A stretch of DNA of 64,000 bases from Agelas oroides (taxonomy: Eukaryota > Porifera > Demospongiae > Agelasida > Agelasidae). How positions within the stretch are numbered: the first letter of the stretch is position 1; each line of letters begins with the position of its first letter. Of this stretch, positions 12,401-27,400 are shown in pieces. The DNA lies in NCBI GenBank assembly GCA_949130485.1, contig OX422192.1:6239085-6303084 (forward strand), written 5' to 3'. A program made the position numbers and the translations under genes. The notes under the pieces are model-generated. The model had not been told where the DNA came from and did no database searches. It was given only the letters and a program-made list of their open reading frames with translations.

Positions 12401-15400
12401 ATCATGATGACCATGTATCCTAGTACTGTATAAATTGTATTGATTAAATGAATTTCATTTCAGCTGTAAGAATTGATTAGAGTATGTAAATTTCAAGAAA
12501 TGAGTTGTAGAAATAGAATAGGTATTTTTCAAAGCAAACAGATGTGCACACAAGCTTTTGACGCTAATGAAGCAGTCAACTTTCTACAGGTCGACATACT
12601 TATGGAACCTCAGCTGCAATTACGCAAAACAGCCACTAAAATGTAACTTTAGCTCCATGTGTCTGGTGAACCACTTTCTGTGGCTCACAAGTTACACTTC
12701 ACATGAAGATGCATGTCAGTTGAAATAAGACTTCATACCAACATTAAAGAGCGTATTATGAACTTCAACACAGATACTGGAATGGTAGATTCACACTAGA
12801 TGTGAATCTTACAAATTTCCATTAATTTCATGTACTGTAATGCCAGCACATTCAACCTGAAGTACAAGCTACAACTTAAAATATAATCATACTGCTATCA
12901 GAGTGCATTTGCACATACTGTAGATAGTCCAATATAACTAACTTAATTATTTGAGGCCTACACTCACAAACTATAGTGTTGATTTTAACTGGAGATTTAT
13001 CGTGTGTGGTTTACAGAAATATTCATGATGGAATTGCACCCTTTTTAGTAACTTGTCTACCACCATAAAGAAGATACAATACAGAGGCTATCAAGTGCAG
13101 TGTAGGTTTCACCAGCTAGGTTAGGTCTTATCATGTGGATAGCGACACCTATCCCCTTCCCTGATTCCATGCCTTTAGCTTTTGCAAAATCTATCACCAG
13201 GAGACTGATGCATTTGAATACAGTCAGAGTTTGTTTAGCTAAAGCCCACTAACATTAGCAGATAGTGGGTTAGAATCACCCTACATGTGTATTGCCTTGT
13301 TCCCAGGCCTCCTCCTTTGTATTCTTCAGTTTGTGTTCATAATAATACACAAAAGTGGAAGACTGCCAAAAAGCAGTGTAATCTAATTCTCTTACCCCTT
13401 TCTGATCTTTGACATTGATGTCAGCTCCTTTATCAACCAGACACCTTACTGTGTCCACATGATTGTTAACAGCTGCCCCATATAGGGGAGTGTACTAAGG
13501 GGGAGAAAAAAATAACTTGAGCATGATGACCATGCATCCTAGTACTGTATGAATTTCATTTCAGCTGTACCAATTGATAGAGTACAGTCATACATTTGAA
13601 GAAACATGAGTTGTAGAAATAAATAGAGATGTACAAAGTAAAGAGATGCATGTAAGTTTTTGACAGCAAGGAAACTGGTCGACAACTATGTACAGTATTT
13701 CAGCTGAAAACAGCAAGTAACAAGCAAGTCAATTTACACCTTCACCTAGCTGTGTTATCTTAACACAACAATCTCCCACCCATATTATCATACCTTGACA
13801 CTATGAACTAATGTAAGATAAGATGAGCAAAATGGCTATGCATTCATCAACAATGAACACAATAACTTCATCACGTAACTGGGAACAAGACTAACAAACT
13901 CGCAGTAGTGATTCACACTCAGCCGAGTAGTGTCATTCACTTACACCATTCTCATCATCTTTGATGTGGATGTCAGCTCCTTTGTCAAGAAGGCATTGTA
14001 CTGCATTCACATGACCTTTAGAGGCTGCCCAGTGGAGGGGAGTCAACTGATGAGGAGAATTAAAGAGCAAAACTGACATGACGGCTAAGGATTTTACATA
14101 TTAAACCTCATTCAGTTCAACGAGCGCTCGAGACAGTTGCCTTCTTGATGCTCACAGCACTGGTTGTCGCTCACTATAACAGCAAGGAAAGGTCACTATG
14201 GACAACTGTGAGTAAAAAAAATCAAGTTCCCAGGCTTAGGCACAGAACTAACCGTGCAACAAACAGGCTGGGGCTGAGCTTTGTATAACTAGAGGTTACA
14301 GTTTGAGCTTGTTTTCAAAACTTACAGTTACTCATAGCAGCCTTCAAATGACTCCTTGCTGTCATAGTGAGCAGCAACCAGTGCTCTGAGCCTCAACAAG
14401 GCGACCGTCTCGAGCGCACGTTGAAGTGAACCAGAAGTCTAGGTGGAAACTACACACTTATTGTAGCCTACAAGCTAGCCAACAAATGATGTAACAGTCT
14501 TTTAGTGCCAATCCGTAGGTCCCAGCAACATTCAGAAGTTCAACAACAATGATGGTCAAGTATTTCAATGCTGGGCAAATTTTGAGATATAATAGATTGA
14601 AATAATTTGATTATCAAAGCCACGCACAAAACCACGCATGCAATGTCATGTGGCATGTGATCAAATCTTTCAGGTTCTCTCCTAGTTTTTCTGGGGAATA
14701 GCCTGGGTACGAGGCTACCGACTTCAACAACTATATGGACAACGAAAACCACATTTCTTACAGTAGAAACACACTAAAATATCAATAGTGGATGTATAAC
14801 CGTATACAAGATTGTATCCAAAAACAAAAATATATAAACATTACAATTTGACTACAAAGAATGTTTGAAAATTTGCAAAAACATGGCAATGGTGCCAAAC
14901 TATTGTGTGTCATTCCTACCTGGTTTGCTTGCTTTTTGGGAGTTCCACCCCTATATGTGCGTTCCTTTGAAAATGTTATTTGAACTTATGATGAAATGGC
15001 ACCATTGTTCATCAAGTGCAGAGTAGGTTACAACAGCTACGTCATGTCTTCTCTGCGGATAGTGACATCTACCCTCTCCCTTGATTCCATGCCTCCTGCA
15101 CTTGCAAAATCTATCACTATGAGACTGTTGCATTCGGACTTTCTGAAGCTGAGGTCCGCTAAACATTAGCAGATAGTGTGGTAGAATTATCCTAAATGTG
15201 CATAGCCTCGTTCCCAGGCTTCCTCCTTAATTGTTTTAGTCTTCAGTTTGTGTTCATAATATGGAAGACTGGCAAAAAAAAAAGCAGTATAATGCAATTC
15301 TATTACCCCATTTTTATCTTTGACATTGATGTCAGCTCCTTTATAAACTAGGCGTCCTATTGTGTCCACATGATTGTTCAAAGCTGCTAGACATAGGGGA

Positions 15401-18400
15401 GCACGCTGATGAGGAAAAACATCAGGATGATCACCTTGTATCCAAATTTAGCTCTGTGTATTGATTAGATTATGTACATTTCAAGAAATTGAGGTTGTAG
15501 AAATAACTAGGGGTTGTACAAAGGAAACAGATGCATGTAAGATTTAGATGCTAATGAAATCGACAACTTTCTACTGGTAAACATACTTATCAAACCTCCA
15601 CTTATGTCAAACATCCACTAACAAGTGACTTTAGCTACTACCAGCACTGTGTCTGGTGAGCATCTTTCTGAGGCTCACAACTTACACTTTGCATGACGAT
15701 CTCAGTCGAAGTAAGACCTCATGCCAGCATCAAAGAACGTGTTATAAACTTCAACACCGATACTGGAATGGTAGATTTCTACCATTTAATTGGTAAATCT
15801 TGGTTGTTTGACTTAGGGGGGGGCAATGCCAACACATTCAACCTGAAGTACAAGCTACAACTGTCAATCCCTAAGCTTTAAATATATACTGCTATCAGAG
15901 TGAATTTGCACATACTGTAAATAGTCCAGTATCACTAACTTATGTATTTGAATGTTTACCCTCACAAACTATAGCTTTGATTGTAACAGATTTATCACAT
16001 GCGGTTGAGTTTATAGAAATATACATAATGGAATAGCACCCTTTTAGTAACTTTTATACCAGGATAAAACAAGATATAATACAGAGGTCATTAAGTGCAG
16101 TGTAGGTTTCAACATGCAGCTAGGTCATGTCTTATTATGTGGATAGTGACAACTACTCCCCTCTCCAGATTCCATGCCTTTTGCTTTTGCAAAATCCCCC
16201 ATGCATTTGAATACTGTTTCTCAAGCTAAAGCCCACTAACATTAGCAGATAGTGTGCTAGAATTACCCTAAATGTGTATAGCCTCATTTCCAATCCTTTC
16301 TCCTTTTGTACTCTTCAGTTTGTGTTCATAATAATACACAAAAGTGGAAGACTGGCAAAAAAAAGATATGCAATCTCATTCTCTTACCCCTTTCTCATCT
16401 TTGACATTGATGTCAGCTCCTTTATCAACCAGACACCTTACTGTGTCCACATGATTGAGTAAAGCTGCCACACACAAGGGAGTGCGCTGATGAGAATTAC
16501 AAATAGAACTTGAACATGATGACCATGTATTTTAGTACTGTATACTATATATAATTGATAAAATAAATTTCATTTCAGCTGTAAAATTTCAAGAAACGGC
16601 AGTTGTAGAAACAAACAGGTGTTGCACAAAGCAAACAGATGTGTGTAATGCTAATGAAACTGACAACTTTGTATCGCTTATTGAACCTCAGCTGCCCTTA
16701 TGTAAAAACAGCCATTAACAACTCTAGCTCCTACCAACATGCATGTTTGGTGAGCAACGTTCTGAGGCTCGCATGAAGATGTCAGTCGACCTTGTGCCAA
16801 CATCAAAGAGCGTGTTATGAATTTCAAAACAGATACTGGAATGGTAGATTCAAGCTGGTTGTGCATCTTACAAACGGATGCAATAACATTATTTACTGTT
16901 TAGTTGGTTTCTTTGACTAAAGAGGCAATGGCACCACATTCAATCTGTAGTACAAGTTACAACCGTCAATCCCTAAACTTAAAATATACAGTGCTAACAG
17001 TGTGCATTTGCACATACTGTAAATAGTGCAGTATAACTAAACACTCACAAACTATAAAGATATAATACAGGGGTTGTCAAGTGCAGTGTAGATTTCACCA
17101 GCTAGGTCATGTCTTATCATGTGGATAGTGACACCTATTCCCCTTTCCTGATTCCATGCCTTTAACTAGCTTTTGCAAAATCTATCAGAGACTGCTGCAA
17201 TTGAGTACACTCTGAGTTTCTTAAGCTGAAGCCCTCTAACATTAGCAGATAGTTGGTTAGAATTACCCTACATGTGTATGACCTCATTCTCAGGCCTCCT
17301 CCTTTTTTCACTCTCAGTTTGTGCTCATAATAATACACAAGAGTGGAAAAACAGCAAAAGCAGTGTTATCTCATTCCCTTTACCCCATTTTCATCTTTGA
17401 CATTGATGTCAGCTCCTTCATCAACCAGGCACCTCACTGTGTCCACATGATTGTGTAAAGCTCCTGCAAACAGGGGAGTGTGCTGATGGGGAGAATTAAA
17501 GGAAAAGAACTTCAGCACAATGACCACATATCCTAGTACTTAATTAATTTCTATAAAGTAAAGTTCATTTCAACTGTATGAATTCACTACAGTAAATAAA
17601 AGTCAAGAAACTGCAGTTGTAGAAACAAATAGATGTTGCACAAAGCAAACTGATGAATGTATGTTTCCGATACTAATGAAACTGACAACTTTGTACTGGT
17701 AGACATACTTATTGTACCTCAGCTGCCATTATGTAAAATAGCCACTAACAAATACAGTGCTCCAAAGCAAGAGAGCAAAACTTTTGAACTTTTTCAAATT
17801 GTATAGTAAAGCCCTCCATCATCTTATTTACACATATAAATGGTACAAATCATCGTTATTTGCACGTACACTGCCTTTGGTGCGAGTTTTAGCTTCTCTA
17901 TATACTTGCCATATTAAGAAGAGCCGTTGTGACATCACGTCCAATTTGTGATGTCACAGATGTGCACTATGATGCCAACAAACCATCAGCCAGCTAGAAT
18001 TTCTCGCATTCGAACCAAGTATTAGCTAGAACTTTGATTAACTAAGCTTCGTGGAAAACGTACCAAGTCAACTACAACTGGTTCTTCTCAGAGCCAACTC
18101 ACAACTTCCTTGATCACCCTAGAAACCAGGAGGTGAGTCCTCAGAGTAAAACACTGCGCAATGTCAGTAACATGCGCTCTACCACAAGAAACTGTAAGAT
18201 TTCATACTCTGCCCTTACAGCCAGTGAACGCAGATCAATGAAGACAGCAGCCATACTGTTCACCCAGCCATGCGTTGTGGTTAATCACATCATGAAAGGA
18301 ACGCCCACCCATGACACGTCACTAAAATGGCCGAAAGTTACTGTTTTCATGCAAAAACGCTATCATACCATCCAGTAGCTTCTTATTCCAAGAAATGTAC

Positions 18401-21400
18401 TTGAAACAAAACTTTAACCTATCTCAAATCGATCTTTCCAGTAAATCCTGTTAACTCGGAGTTTTGTGGCTATGCTATGAAAACACTTTTGCCTCAATGC
18501 TAAACGTTTTTCTGAATGGGCTGACGGTTGGCTGCCATATTGCTAAGGAAACATCACGTGACACTTAATTAATTTAGGGGAAGCATAACAAGTGTTGAGT
18601 CATTCCTTTTATGTACTTTGTAAACACATTTGAAGTGTGTGTCAAGCTCTGCAGCTAAATGTTTCCAAAATTGAAAGTTTTGCTCTTTTGCTTTGGAGCA
18701 CTGTAGCTCTAGCTCCTACCAACATGCATACCGTATAGCACCCAAATTTCGAGGTGCATAATATTCATGGTTTTCGCGGATTCATCTTGTACCACGAAAA
18801 CTAAGCTCCTTGAAAGTTTTTGGCTTAATTGCTCGGCAATCTGTGGTATGATCTGGAAGCTATTCCACTTTTCAGAGCCGGAGCCAGCTATTTTAGACTG
18901 GTACGGGCATTGCGTGTGCTTGAGTGTGAATAAGCTAGGGGGATCTGGGGGCATGCTCCCCCATGAAAATTATTTTAAAATTAGGCACTCTGAAATCGCT
19001 TCTGAGGCCATGTTTGGGCCAAAATGCTACTAGAATCTCCCCACCTGTAGTTTCTGTAGCTAGAGAAGCGATTGAACTGAGCTGCCAAAAATGACCGCTA
19101 CGCACGATGCCCATGTTAGCCCTCCCAAATTTGCATGCTCGTCTCGCACTCAAGTATCGCCATAGAAAATTGAGAAGCCTCAATTCTCTTGTCGATACTT
19201 TGGATACTTGATGACCTGAAAAAGTCCGAAGAAGACCTCTTAGATGTCCCAAGCTATGGCAAACCGCTCGGAGAGGCCATTCTATAATGCATGCATAAGT
19301 TAGAATCCAAGCAACACCATTTTTCTCCCTCAAAAACCGGTACGGCCATGGCTGTACCAGCCGTACCATTGCCGCCGGCCCTGCTTTTGCACTATTGCGT
19401 GGACGTCAAGAGCAACATGACTCTTAACTTTTATTTTAAAGCAAATGCCTCCAGATTCCTGGAGGGCCGCTTTTGAAAGTTCCTTCGACGTCTATTGCGT
19501 TTGTCAATGGGGAGGTGTCTCCAGCCTGAGATGTATAGTTGATGAACTCCAACGAACGAAATCAAGAAGGCCCTAGATGAGGTTTGCCCCAGATAAAATG
19601 CTTGGATTTGGAAGCGAGCAGCTGAGCATGGCGTTGTTGCAACTAAGAACACAAATGGCCACCAAAAATGCACATGGCTAACGGAATCCTCGATCACCGA
19701 AAATTTTGTCCCTCAAAAATTTGGCGCTAAAACTGGTGAGCAACATTCTGAGGCTCTCAACGAGAACAAGGAGTCGAACTAAGATCTCATGCAAACATCA
19801 AAGCTACAACTTACACTTAAAATATATACTGCTATCAGAGTGGAATTGCACATACAGTAAATAGTGCAGTATAACTAACTTACTTATTTGAGGGCTTATC
19901 CTCACAAATTATAGCTTTGATTGTAACAGAGATCTATCATGTGCGGTTGAGTTTACCGGACTATTTTAGATGAAATAGGACCAATTTTAGTGACTTTACT
20001 ACCAGCATACACTACAGGGGTTATCAAGTCCAGTGTAGGTTTCAACAACTAGGTCATGTCTTAGCATGTGGATAGTAGCACCTATTCCCCTCTCCTGATT
20101 CCATGCCTTCTGCTCATATTTGGATACTTTTCACATTGTACTAATTGTGTTAATTGTTGAAAATTCCATTAACCCCAAGCTCACATCAAACAGACCTGTG
20201 GGTTAAACAATTTACCCTTTCCCAGCCTCCATATAGCTACATACTGTAGAAGGCTTACAACTCTAGCTCAATTTGACAGTTCTGAACTTCTGTTAAACAT
20301 CATCTAGAGAGCTTGAAGTTCTGCCTCTTGGGTTGAAAAATTTGATAGTAGTAATTGCATTTTCTAAATGACATTCATTTTCACTCCAAACTATATGAAT
20401 CAGTCATGGTCAAAATGATGGTTGTTCAAGCAATAGTTTTAATGTTGATATCAGAATAGAGGTATTCATGAGTAGCTAGAATGTGGTTTTGACTTGGATT
20501 TTTTTGATTGAGAGTTTAGAAGATACTCCAGAAAATTGACAAATTTCTTTGAAGTTGTATAATTGCGATCACATCTATGAACAGGGTTAATTAAAGCAAA
20601 TGTCCTCAAATGTCTTCATTTGTTTTGTAAAGTCTATCACTAGGAGACTATTGTATTTAACTATAGTCGGAGTCTGTTAAGCTGAAGCCCTCTAACATTA
20701 GCCGATAGTTAGAATTATCCCACATTTGTATAGCCTCGTTCCCATGCCTTCTCTATTTTGTACTCTTCCGTTTGTGCTAATAATAATACACAGAAGTGAA
20801 AGACTGCCAAAAGTATTCTAATCTCATTCTCCCACCCCCTTTCTCATCCTTGACATTGATGTGAGCTCCTTTATCAACCAGGCACCTTACTGTGTCCACA
20901 TGATTGTTTAAAGCTGCCACACATAGGGGAGTGCACTGATTAGAATTAAAGAAAAAAGAACTTGAACATGATGACCATGTATTTTAGTACTGTATATTTT
21001 CTATCGATTAAATATATATCACTTCACCTGCATGAATTCATTAGAGTACATAAATTTCAAGAAGTAGAATTAAATAGGAGTTGTCCAAAGCAAACAGATG
21101 TGTGCAAGTTCTCGATGCTAATGATACTTTTTGATAACTTTGTAGAGGTAGATGTACTTATCAAACCTCAGCTATAAAACATTAAAAAGTAATGCCAGTT
21201 TCTACCAACATGCATGTGTGGTGAGCAACTTTTGGAGGCTTGCAACTTACACTTTGCATAAAGATATCAGTCGAACTAAGACCTCATGTAAACATCAAAG
21301 AGCATGTCATGAACTTCAACACATACTGGAATGGTTCAGCTAAAGCCCGCTAACATTAGCAGATAGTGGGTTAGAATCACCCTACATGTGTATTGCCTTG

Positions 21401-24400
21401 TTCCCAGGCCTCCTCCTTTTTGTACTCTTCAGTTTATGCTCATAATGATACAAAAAATTGAAAAATTATCAAAAAAGTAGTGTAATCTCATTCTCTTACC
21501 CCTTTCTCATCTTTGACATTCATGTCAGCTCCTTTATCAACCAGACACCTTACTGTGTCCACATGATTGTTTACAGCTGCCCCATATAGGGGAGTGTACT
21601 AATGGTGAGAATTAAAGAAAAACATAACTTGAGCATGATGACCATGCATCCTAGTACTGTATGAATTTCATTTCAGCTGTACCAATTGATAGAGTACAGT
21701 CATACATTTGAAGAAACATGAGTTGTAGAAATAAATAGAGATGTACAAAGTAAAGAGATGCATGCAAGTTTTTGACAGCAAGGAAAATGGTCGACAACTA
21801 TGTACAGTACTTCAGCTGAAAACAACAAGTAGCGTACGGTCCCCTATTATGGCCATGATTTTGCTATTTTCTGTCATTGTGGCATTCTTGTCTTTTAGCT
21901 TGGTCTGATCGAACAAAGCTGGGTCATTCAATACCCACGTTTCACGAGGCCATAATAGGTAGACCATCGCTTATTATGGCCACCGCATGCTGAGGAATCA
22001 AAGAGTTAAATTTACAAGCAATTTAACCCTCAATAGACTTTGGCTACTGGATACGTCGTGCAAATTTATTGGTTCAGTATGATTTTCTGAGCCAGCAAGG
22101 AGCCCCTTTTGTCTAACGAAATTCATAAAATATTTATATACTTTTAGTATATACAATGAACAGAATTGTTTACAATTCGATGCTCTATCCTTTCTCAGCT
22201 TCGTTGCAGTGACAACAGAGCATGCAAAAGCACTCTACAAACTGAGATTAGTACCTGTAAATGCAAAAGGAAGCAATATTACATCTCTAGAGTTACCAGG
22301 ATGCTGTAGCGCGAATATCGTCAGTGACATGTTTGCCGCCAACAGCTTTAAGTGATATTTCTCCGAGACCAGAAAATGCAGACGTCCCGTTTTTTCATGC
22401 ACTACGTTGCCTTAGCATTACTACACATATGCAGGAAAAGTGGAATTACTGAGTATTCAGAAAGTGCTAAATACAGTAAGTGGCCATAATAGGGGCCTGG
22501 CCATAATAGGGGACCGTACGCTAACAAACAACTCAATTTACACCTACACTTAGCATTGTTATCTTAACACAACAATCTCCCACCCATATTATCATACCTT
22601 GACACTATGAACTAATGTAAGATAAGATGAGCAAAATGGCTATGCATTCATCAACAATGAACACAAGACTAACACAAACTCGCGGTAGTGATTGACACTC
22701 AGCCATGTAGTGTCATTCACTTACACCATTCTCATCATCTTTGATGTGGATGTCAGCTCCTTTGTCAAGAAGGCATTGTACTGCATTCACATGACCTTTA
22801 GAGGCTGCCCAGTAGAGGGGAGTCAACTGATGAGGAGAATTAAAGAGCAAAATTGAACATGACAACTAGTTAGCCTGGTATAATTATAGGTGCTGTTGTA
22901 TTTACTAATAATGAAACTGACTCAGCAAAATGTAATTTACTGATAAGACTAAAAGCAATGTAAACAGCTAGCACACATCCCCACACAGATTCTGGAATGG
23001 TAGTTTACACTACAGTAAAACCTCCGAACAAAGGACACTTTGGGGACGGGCCATTTGTCCCTTGTAGAGAGGTTGTCCTCTTCTCGGAGGTTTTCTTTTT
23101 AACCTATTGGAAAGTCCTAAAAGACAAATAACTAACACTTAAGTCTGTATTATTATAATTTATTATATACCTAGTATACGCGCCAATAGTATTTCCCATA
23201 GAGCAACATGACAAATATTTTCCCATATTCGATAGTCCGTATTTCATAGCCCTCAGGGCATATGCTGCGTAGCAACCGCGGCGTGTGCTTTAATTGGAAT
23301 GCACTCGTAGCCGCTGCTGAAACAACGAATAAACTTGGGATCGTCTAAGTTCACATAGCTCCATGAGGTTACGTCATAAAACCTCATGTGGGAGTTCCCC
23401 GTGCCCACCGCATAATCGCGATAACCCTCTTTCTACATAATTTAACTTACTAAAAATTGTTCTGAACTAGCATGCATTCAGAGAGTATGCAGCATATCAA
23501 GGTAAAAGCATAATATCAGTAAGCTCAAGTAGTCAGGATGAAGGTGTATATACGTGGCAGTCGTTGAGGGGGGAAATCGACTGTACAGGACAGCTAGAGC
23601 TAGCCTCCATAAAACATGCATATATAAGACTGAGTACAGCATACTTGGTAAAGATGATCATGTGCAGTCCATGAGGCCTAAATTTGGGCACAAGAAAGCA
23701 TGTACATGGTAGAGTGCTTGTGTGCATAGTTTGTATAGTACCATGGCAAACCTACTGTGTACAGTTAGCTGTGTGCATTGTGAACTTGCACTCAAAACTA
23801 TCCATGAAATTTCTACCTTCTCCACTGACTACTTCTGTTGCTTACTTGATTCTTTCACATGCACTTGATATGCTAAATTCTCAATGATACTGTCTGTGTC
23901 ACTGCATACACAGCCAGCCTCATACTACAAGCCCAAGACAGTTTCACAATCATTACTATAGCATACTTGTAAGTTTGAAATCAGCCTTGCTCCCAAGTTC
24001 CCACCCAGCTTTCTGTCAGCACTGTAAGTGATGGAAAGCTAATTAGTAAGGAAGGCCTGGAAAGAGGCTTTGCTTAACTTGTGTATGCACTCCCCTAGCT
24101 CTCTTCACCAACAAAACGACTACACAAATGCAGACAAGTTCTAATACCACTATCTGAGATCACCAAGAAATAGACTAGGAGAAGCTTCTCTCCCGCCCCT
24201 GAGCCCTGGAGGAGTACTAGGAAATGGCGTTTGTTACAGACCACCTAAAAATTAAAAGCACAGTTATAAGTGTGATTTTACCTCTCAGATTGCATCACAA
24301 GCAATCTCAGCACATCTAAATCCCAAATTTTTGTTGAGGAGCATGCTCACACAGCCCCTAGACAACGCTTCAAACAGCTTCCCCCCAAAACTCAAAATCC

Positions 24401-27400
24401 GACAGACTTCACACAACAGACTTTCCTCTAGCAACCTTCTTGGAGAAAAAGGAGACATCCTATATATCAGGGTTTTAAAAATGGGGGGGCTGAAGACCGT
24501 GCGTGCGAAATTTTTGAACTACCACACCCACTTTTGCATGACCACACCCCCATTTTATAATGTTTGCCTGGGGCGACTTTAGCCCCCCTAGCCCCCCCTT
24601 ATCTACACCTACACCCTTGATATTTGAAGACAGGCATCTTGGGTGTATCTTCCATCAGGCATCCTATGACCCATTTGCTGCCCTGTGATGTTCTACCTGG
24701 ATGGGGCTTAGCAGATACTTCTATCACTTATTCACTTGATGAAATTGTCTGAGTCTGTATTTATGAACTCTGTCTGCTGAGAAAAGTTGTGGTAGAGATT
24801 GCATTGGAAATCAAAAGTCTGGCTGAACTCTTCATTGCATCTTGCATCCACATGCAAATTTATTCAGTGATCAGTCCCTCATGGTGTCCATGGACCCTAG
24901 CTTTCCTTAGCCTTGTACCCAGGCTCTCTCAACACAAGGCTACGTTCACCTATTTGAAACAGTCTCAAACTTCACAATGCCAAACCATCCCCTACCATTT
25001 CTCTCACAGCATCAACCATCCTTCTCCTAATTTACATTCTAGTTGTAATAATGACTTATTGTGTATGCTACAGCGATATAATGGTCGTCATGGGAGCAGC
25101 ATTTTTTTTGCTGTTTCAGACAGGTGGTTGCTTTATACAGGTCATTTTGCACAAGATTAGTACAACTGGGACCAGGAGTAGTGGCCGTAACAAACAAGAG
25201 GTGGCTGTCTTTAACATCCAATGACCACTATAGACAAGTTTGACTCTAGTGACAATAGAATGCAGCATATCAACTCATAAGCAGTAGAATATGTCGAAGG
25301 AGAAGGTATACATTCTACAAAGAGTTTGAGCTTAGCAAAGTTAGCTTGCAGTACATGCCCATATTAAATTCACACTGTCACTGCTCACTTTGGCCTGGGC
25401 TTGCTATGAACAATGCACATAGAAATGATCAAAAGGTAATTCGTGTGGAATAGTAAACCTTTTACAAGCCTTTGCTGCCCAATACAGCACAAATTTAGGG
25501 CTCAAAAACAGACTGTACCTGCAAATGGTCATCTCAGTTAATCCAACATGCCTCTCATGAGCTGTACAATCCATTTCTCCCTCCACAGCTGCCACGAATC
25601 ACCTTCACCCTGACTACTTTAGCTTACTGATATTATCCTTACTTGTTATCTTTTACCTTGATATAATGCTGCATACTCTCTGAATGCATGCTAGTTCAGA
25701 ACAATTTTTACCAAGTTAAATTACGTAGAAAGAGGGTTATCGCGATTATGCGGTGGGTGCGCACGGGGAACTCCCACATGAGGTTTTATGACGTAACCTC
25801 ATAGAGCTGTGTGAACTTAGACGATCCCGAATAAACTTTCATTACGGATGAAAACGGAATTATTTACTGACTTACGGTACTTTCTTCCACTGGTAGAGGG
25901 ATCGGTTCGCGTGCTGGTGGCGTCCAAAGCTAGAAACAGGCCAGCAGCCTGAAGCTCATTAAATATGCACGCAGCAGCGACCTTTATACTGCGCATGCGC
26001 AGTAGCTGTCTATCTTCTAGGTGCTGTTAAATCACAGTAGTATATAATAAATCTATTATTTGATGTGTGAGAGGGCAATATGGCTGGCTCGTGAAAATAC
26101 TACCGCACACTCGTGCAATATCCAGCCATATTGCCCTCTCACCCATCAAATAATATATATGTATTCTGTCCATATATTTTAATTTTGATGGTTTTTTCAA
26201 TTGCAAGATGGCAAGAGCAATACTACTTGCATAAAAAGTAGAATGATTGCAATTACGACAACAGTAACAGGATAAACACTCGATTGTGCGTAACCGCTCA
26301 TTCGCGCGAGTACAGTTAAAGGATGACCGCTGCGTATCCGGAATATTGGGAGGTATCCGGTGGGCATTCGATATACTTCCGGTAGGCATGGTAATGTGTG
26401 CTCTGCTGTTTAACACGATGAGGTCGCCATTTTCGGACCTCTCCGTTGCTGTACCATGGCCAGAAAGGCTAGCACGATTCTAATATAATGCTCAGTCTTT
26501 GAATCGAAGCAGTCGATCACTGTCCGTTTTCGGAGGTAATTTTGTATTGGCTAAGGTACGTCTGGGGCTCATCAATGTCCGTTGTTCGGAGTGGAGAGGT
26601 GTCCGCTTCTCGGAGGTTCGAAATGTATTAGTTCTGTGGTAAAATCAATCGGGGGCAAATGGTCTGTCCTCTGTACAGAGGTTGTCCGCTTTTCGGAGGG
26701 TCCGTTATTAGTAGCCTCGTACCCAGGCCACGTGGGAGGAGGGAAAAGTGGCCTGGTATCCACTGTTTGCGCATGCGCGAAAAACCCCATGATTTCATGG
26801 GGTATCGTATACCATCGTTTACGAACCGTTAATCTTTACCGTATAGCTTCGAAGCACGTCCGTCTCGAGCTTACCCCGCGAACATGGCAGGTAAAAGCGA
26901 GGACTTTGATAAAGCGCTCAAGCTCGCTCTTTGTTGTATTGGAAAGGGAGATTTCACGTTGAAAGCAGAGCAGCTGGATGCGATCAAATGTATCTGCGAT
27001 GGTAAAGACGTATCCCCGTGGCTACCCACGGGATTTGGTAAGTCCATCTGCTACGAGACTCAGCCGTTTGTTTTCAACTGCAAGCACAGTGACGGTCGAC
27101 GGTGGAACCGGTGTCACAGCGGATCCGATCCCCCCGAAAATCCGATCCGGGCCGGATCAGATATGCTAGCGGTTTCGATCCTACCTCAGCGGATTCGATC
27201 TGGGGTATCAACGGGTGCCATAGGGTTCCTACTGTTGACTTCTCATAGTAAACTATAGTGTATTCTGGCATGCGGACCTGACATAGATACTATATAGGTT
27301 ACGAGTCTACTTTGTCAGAGTATTCCTTGACTCAGAGTCTGACTTGACTAACCCTTGACTAGGGTATAACGAATATCCATGTCAAATGGTTTGGTCTGAA

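Noticed and set aside
18935-19369. 144-codon minus-strand frame
   Set aside because: Inside the hAT-like MITE 18873-19383; no transposase motif.
24789-25160. 123-codon plus-strand frame as a possible transposase
   Set aside because: No DDE or HTH motif could be seen; low-complexity composition.
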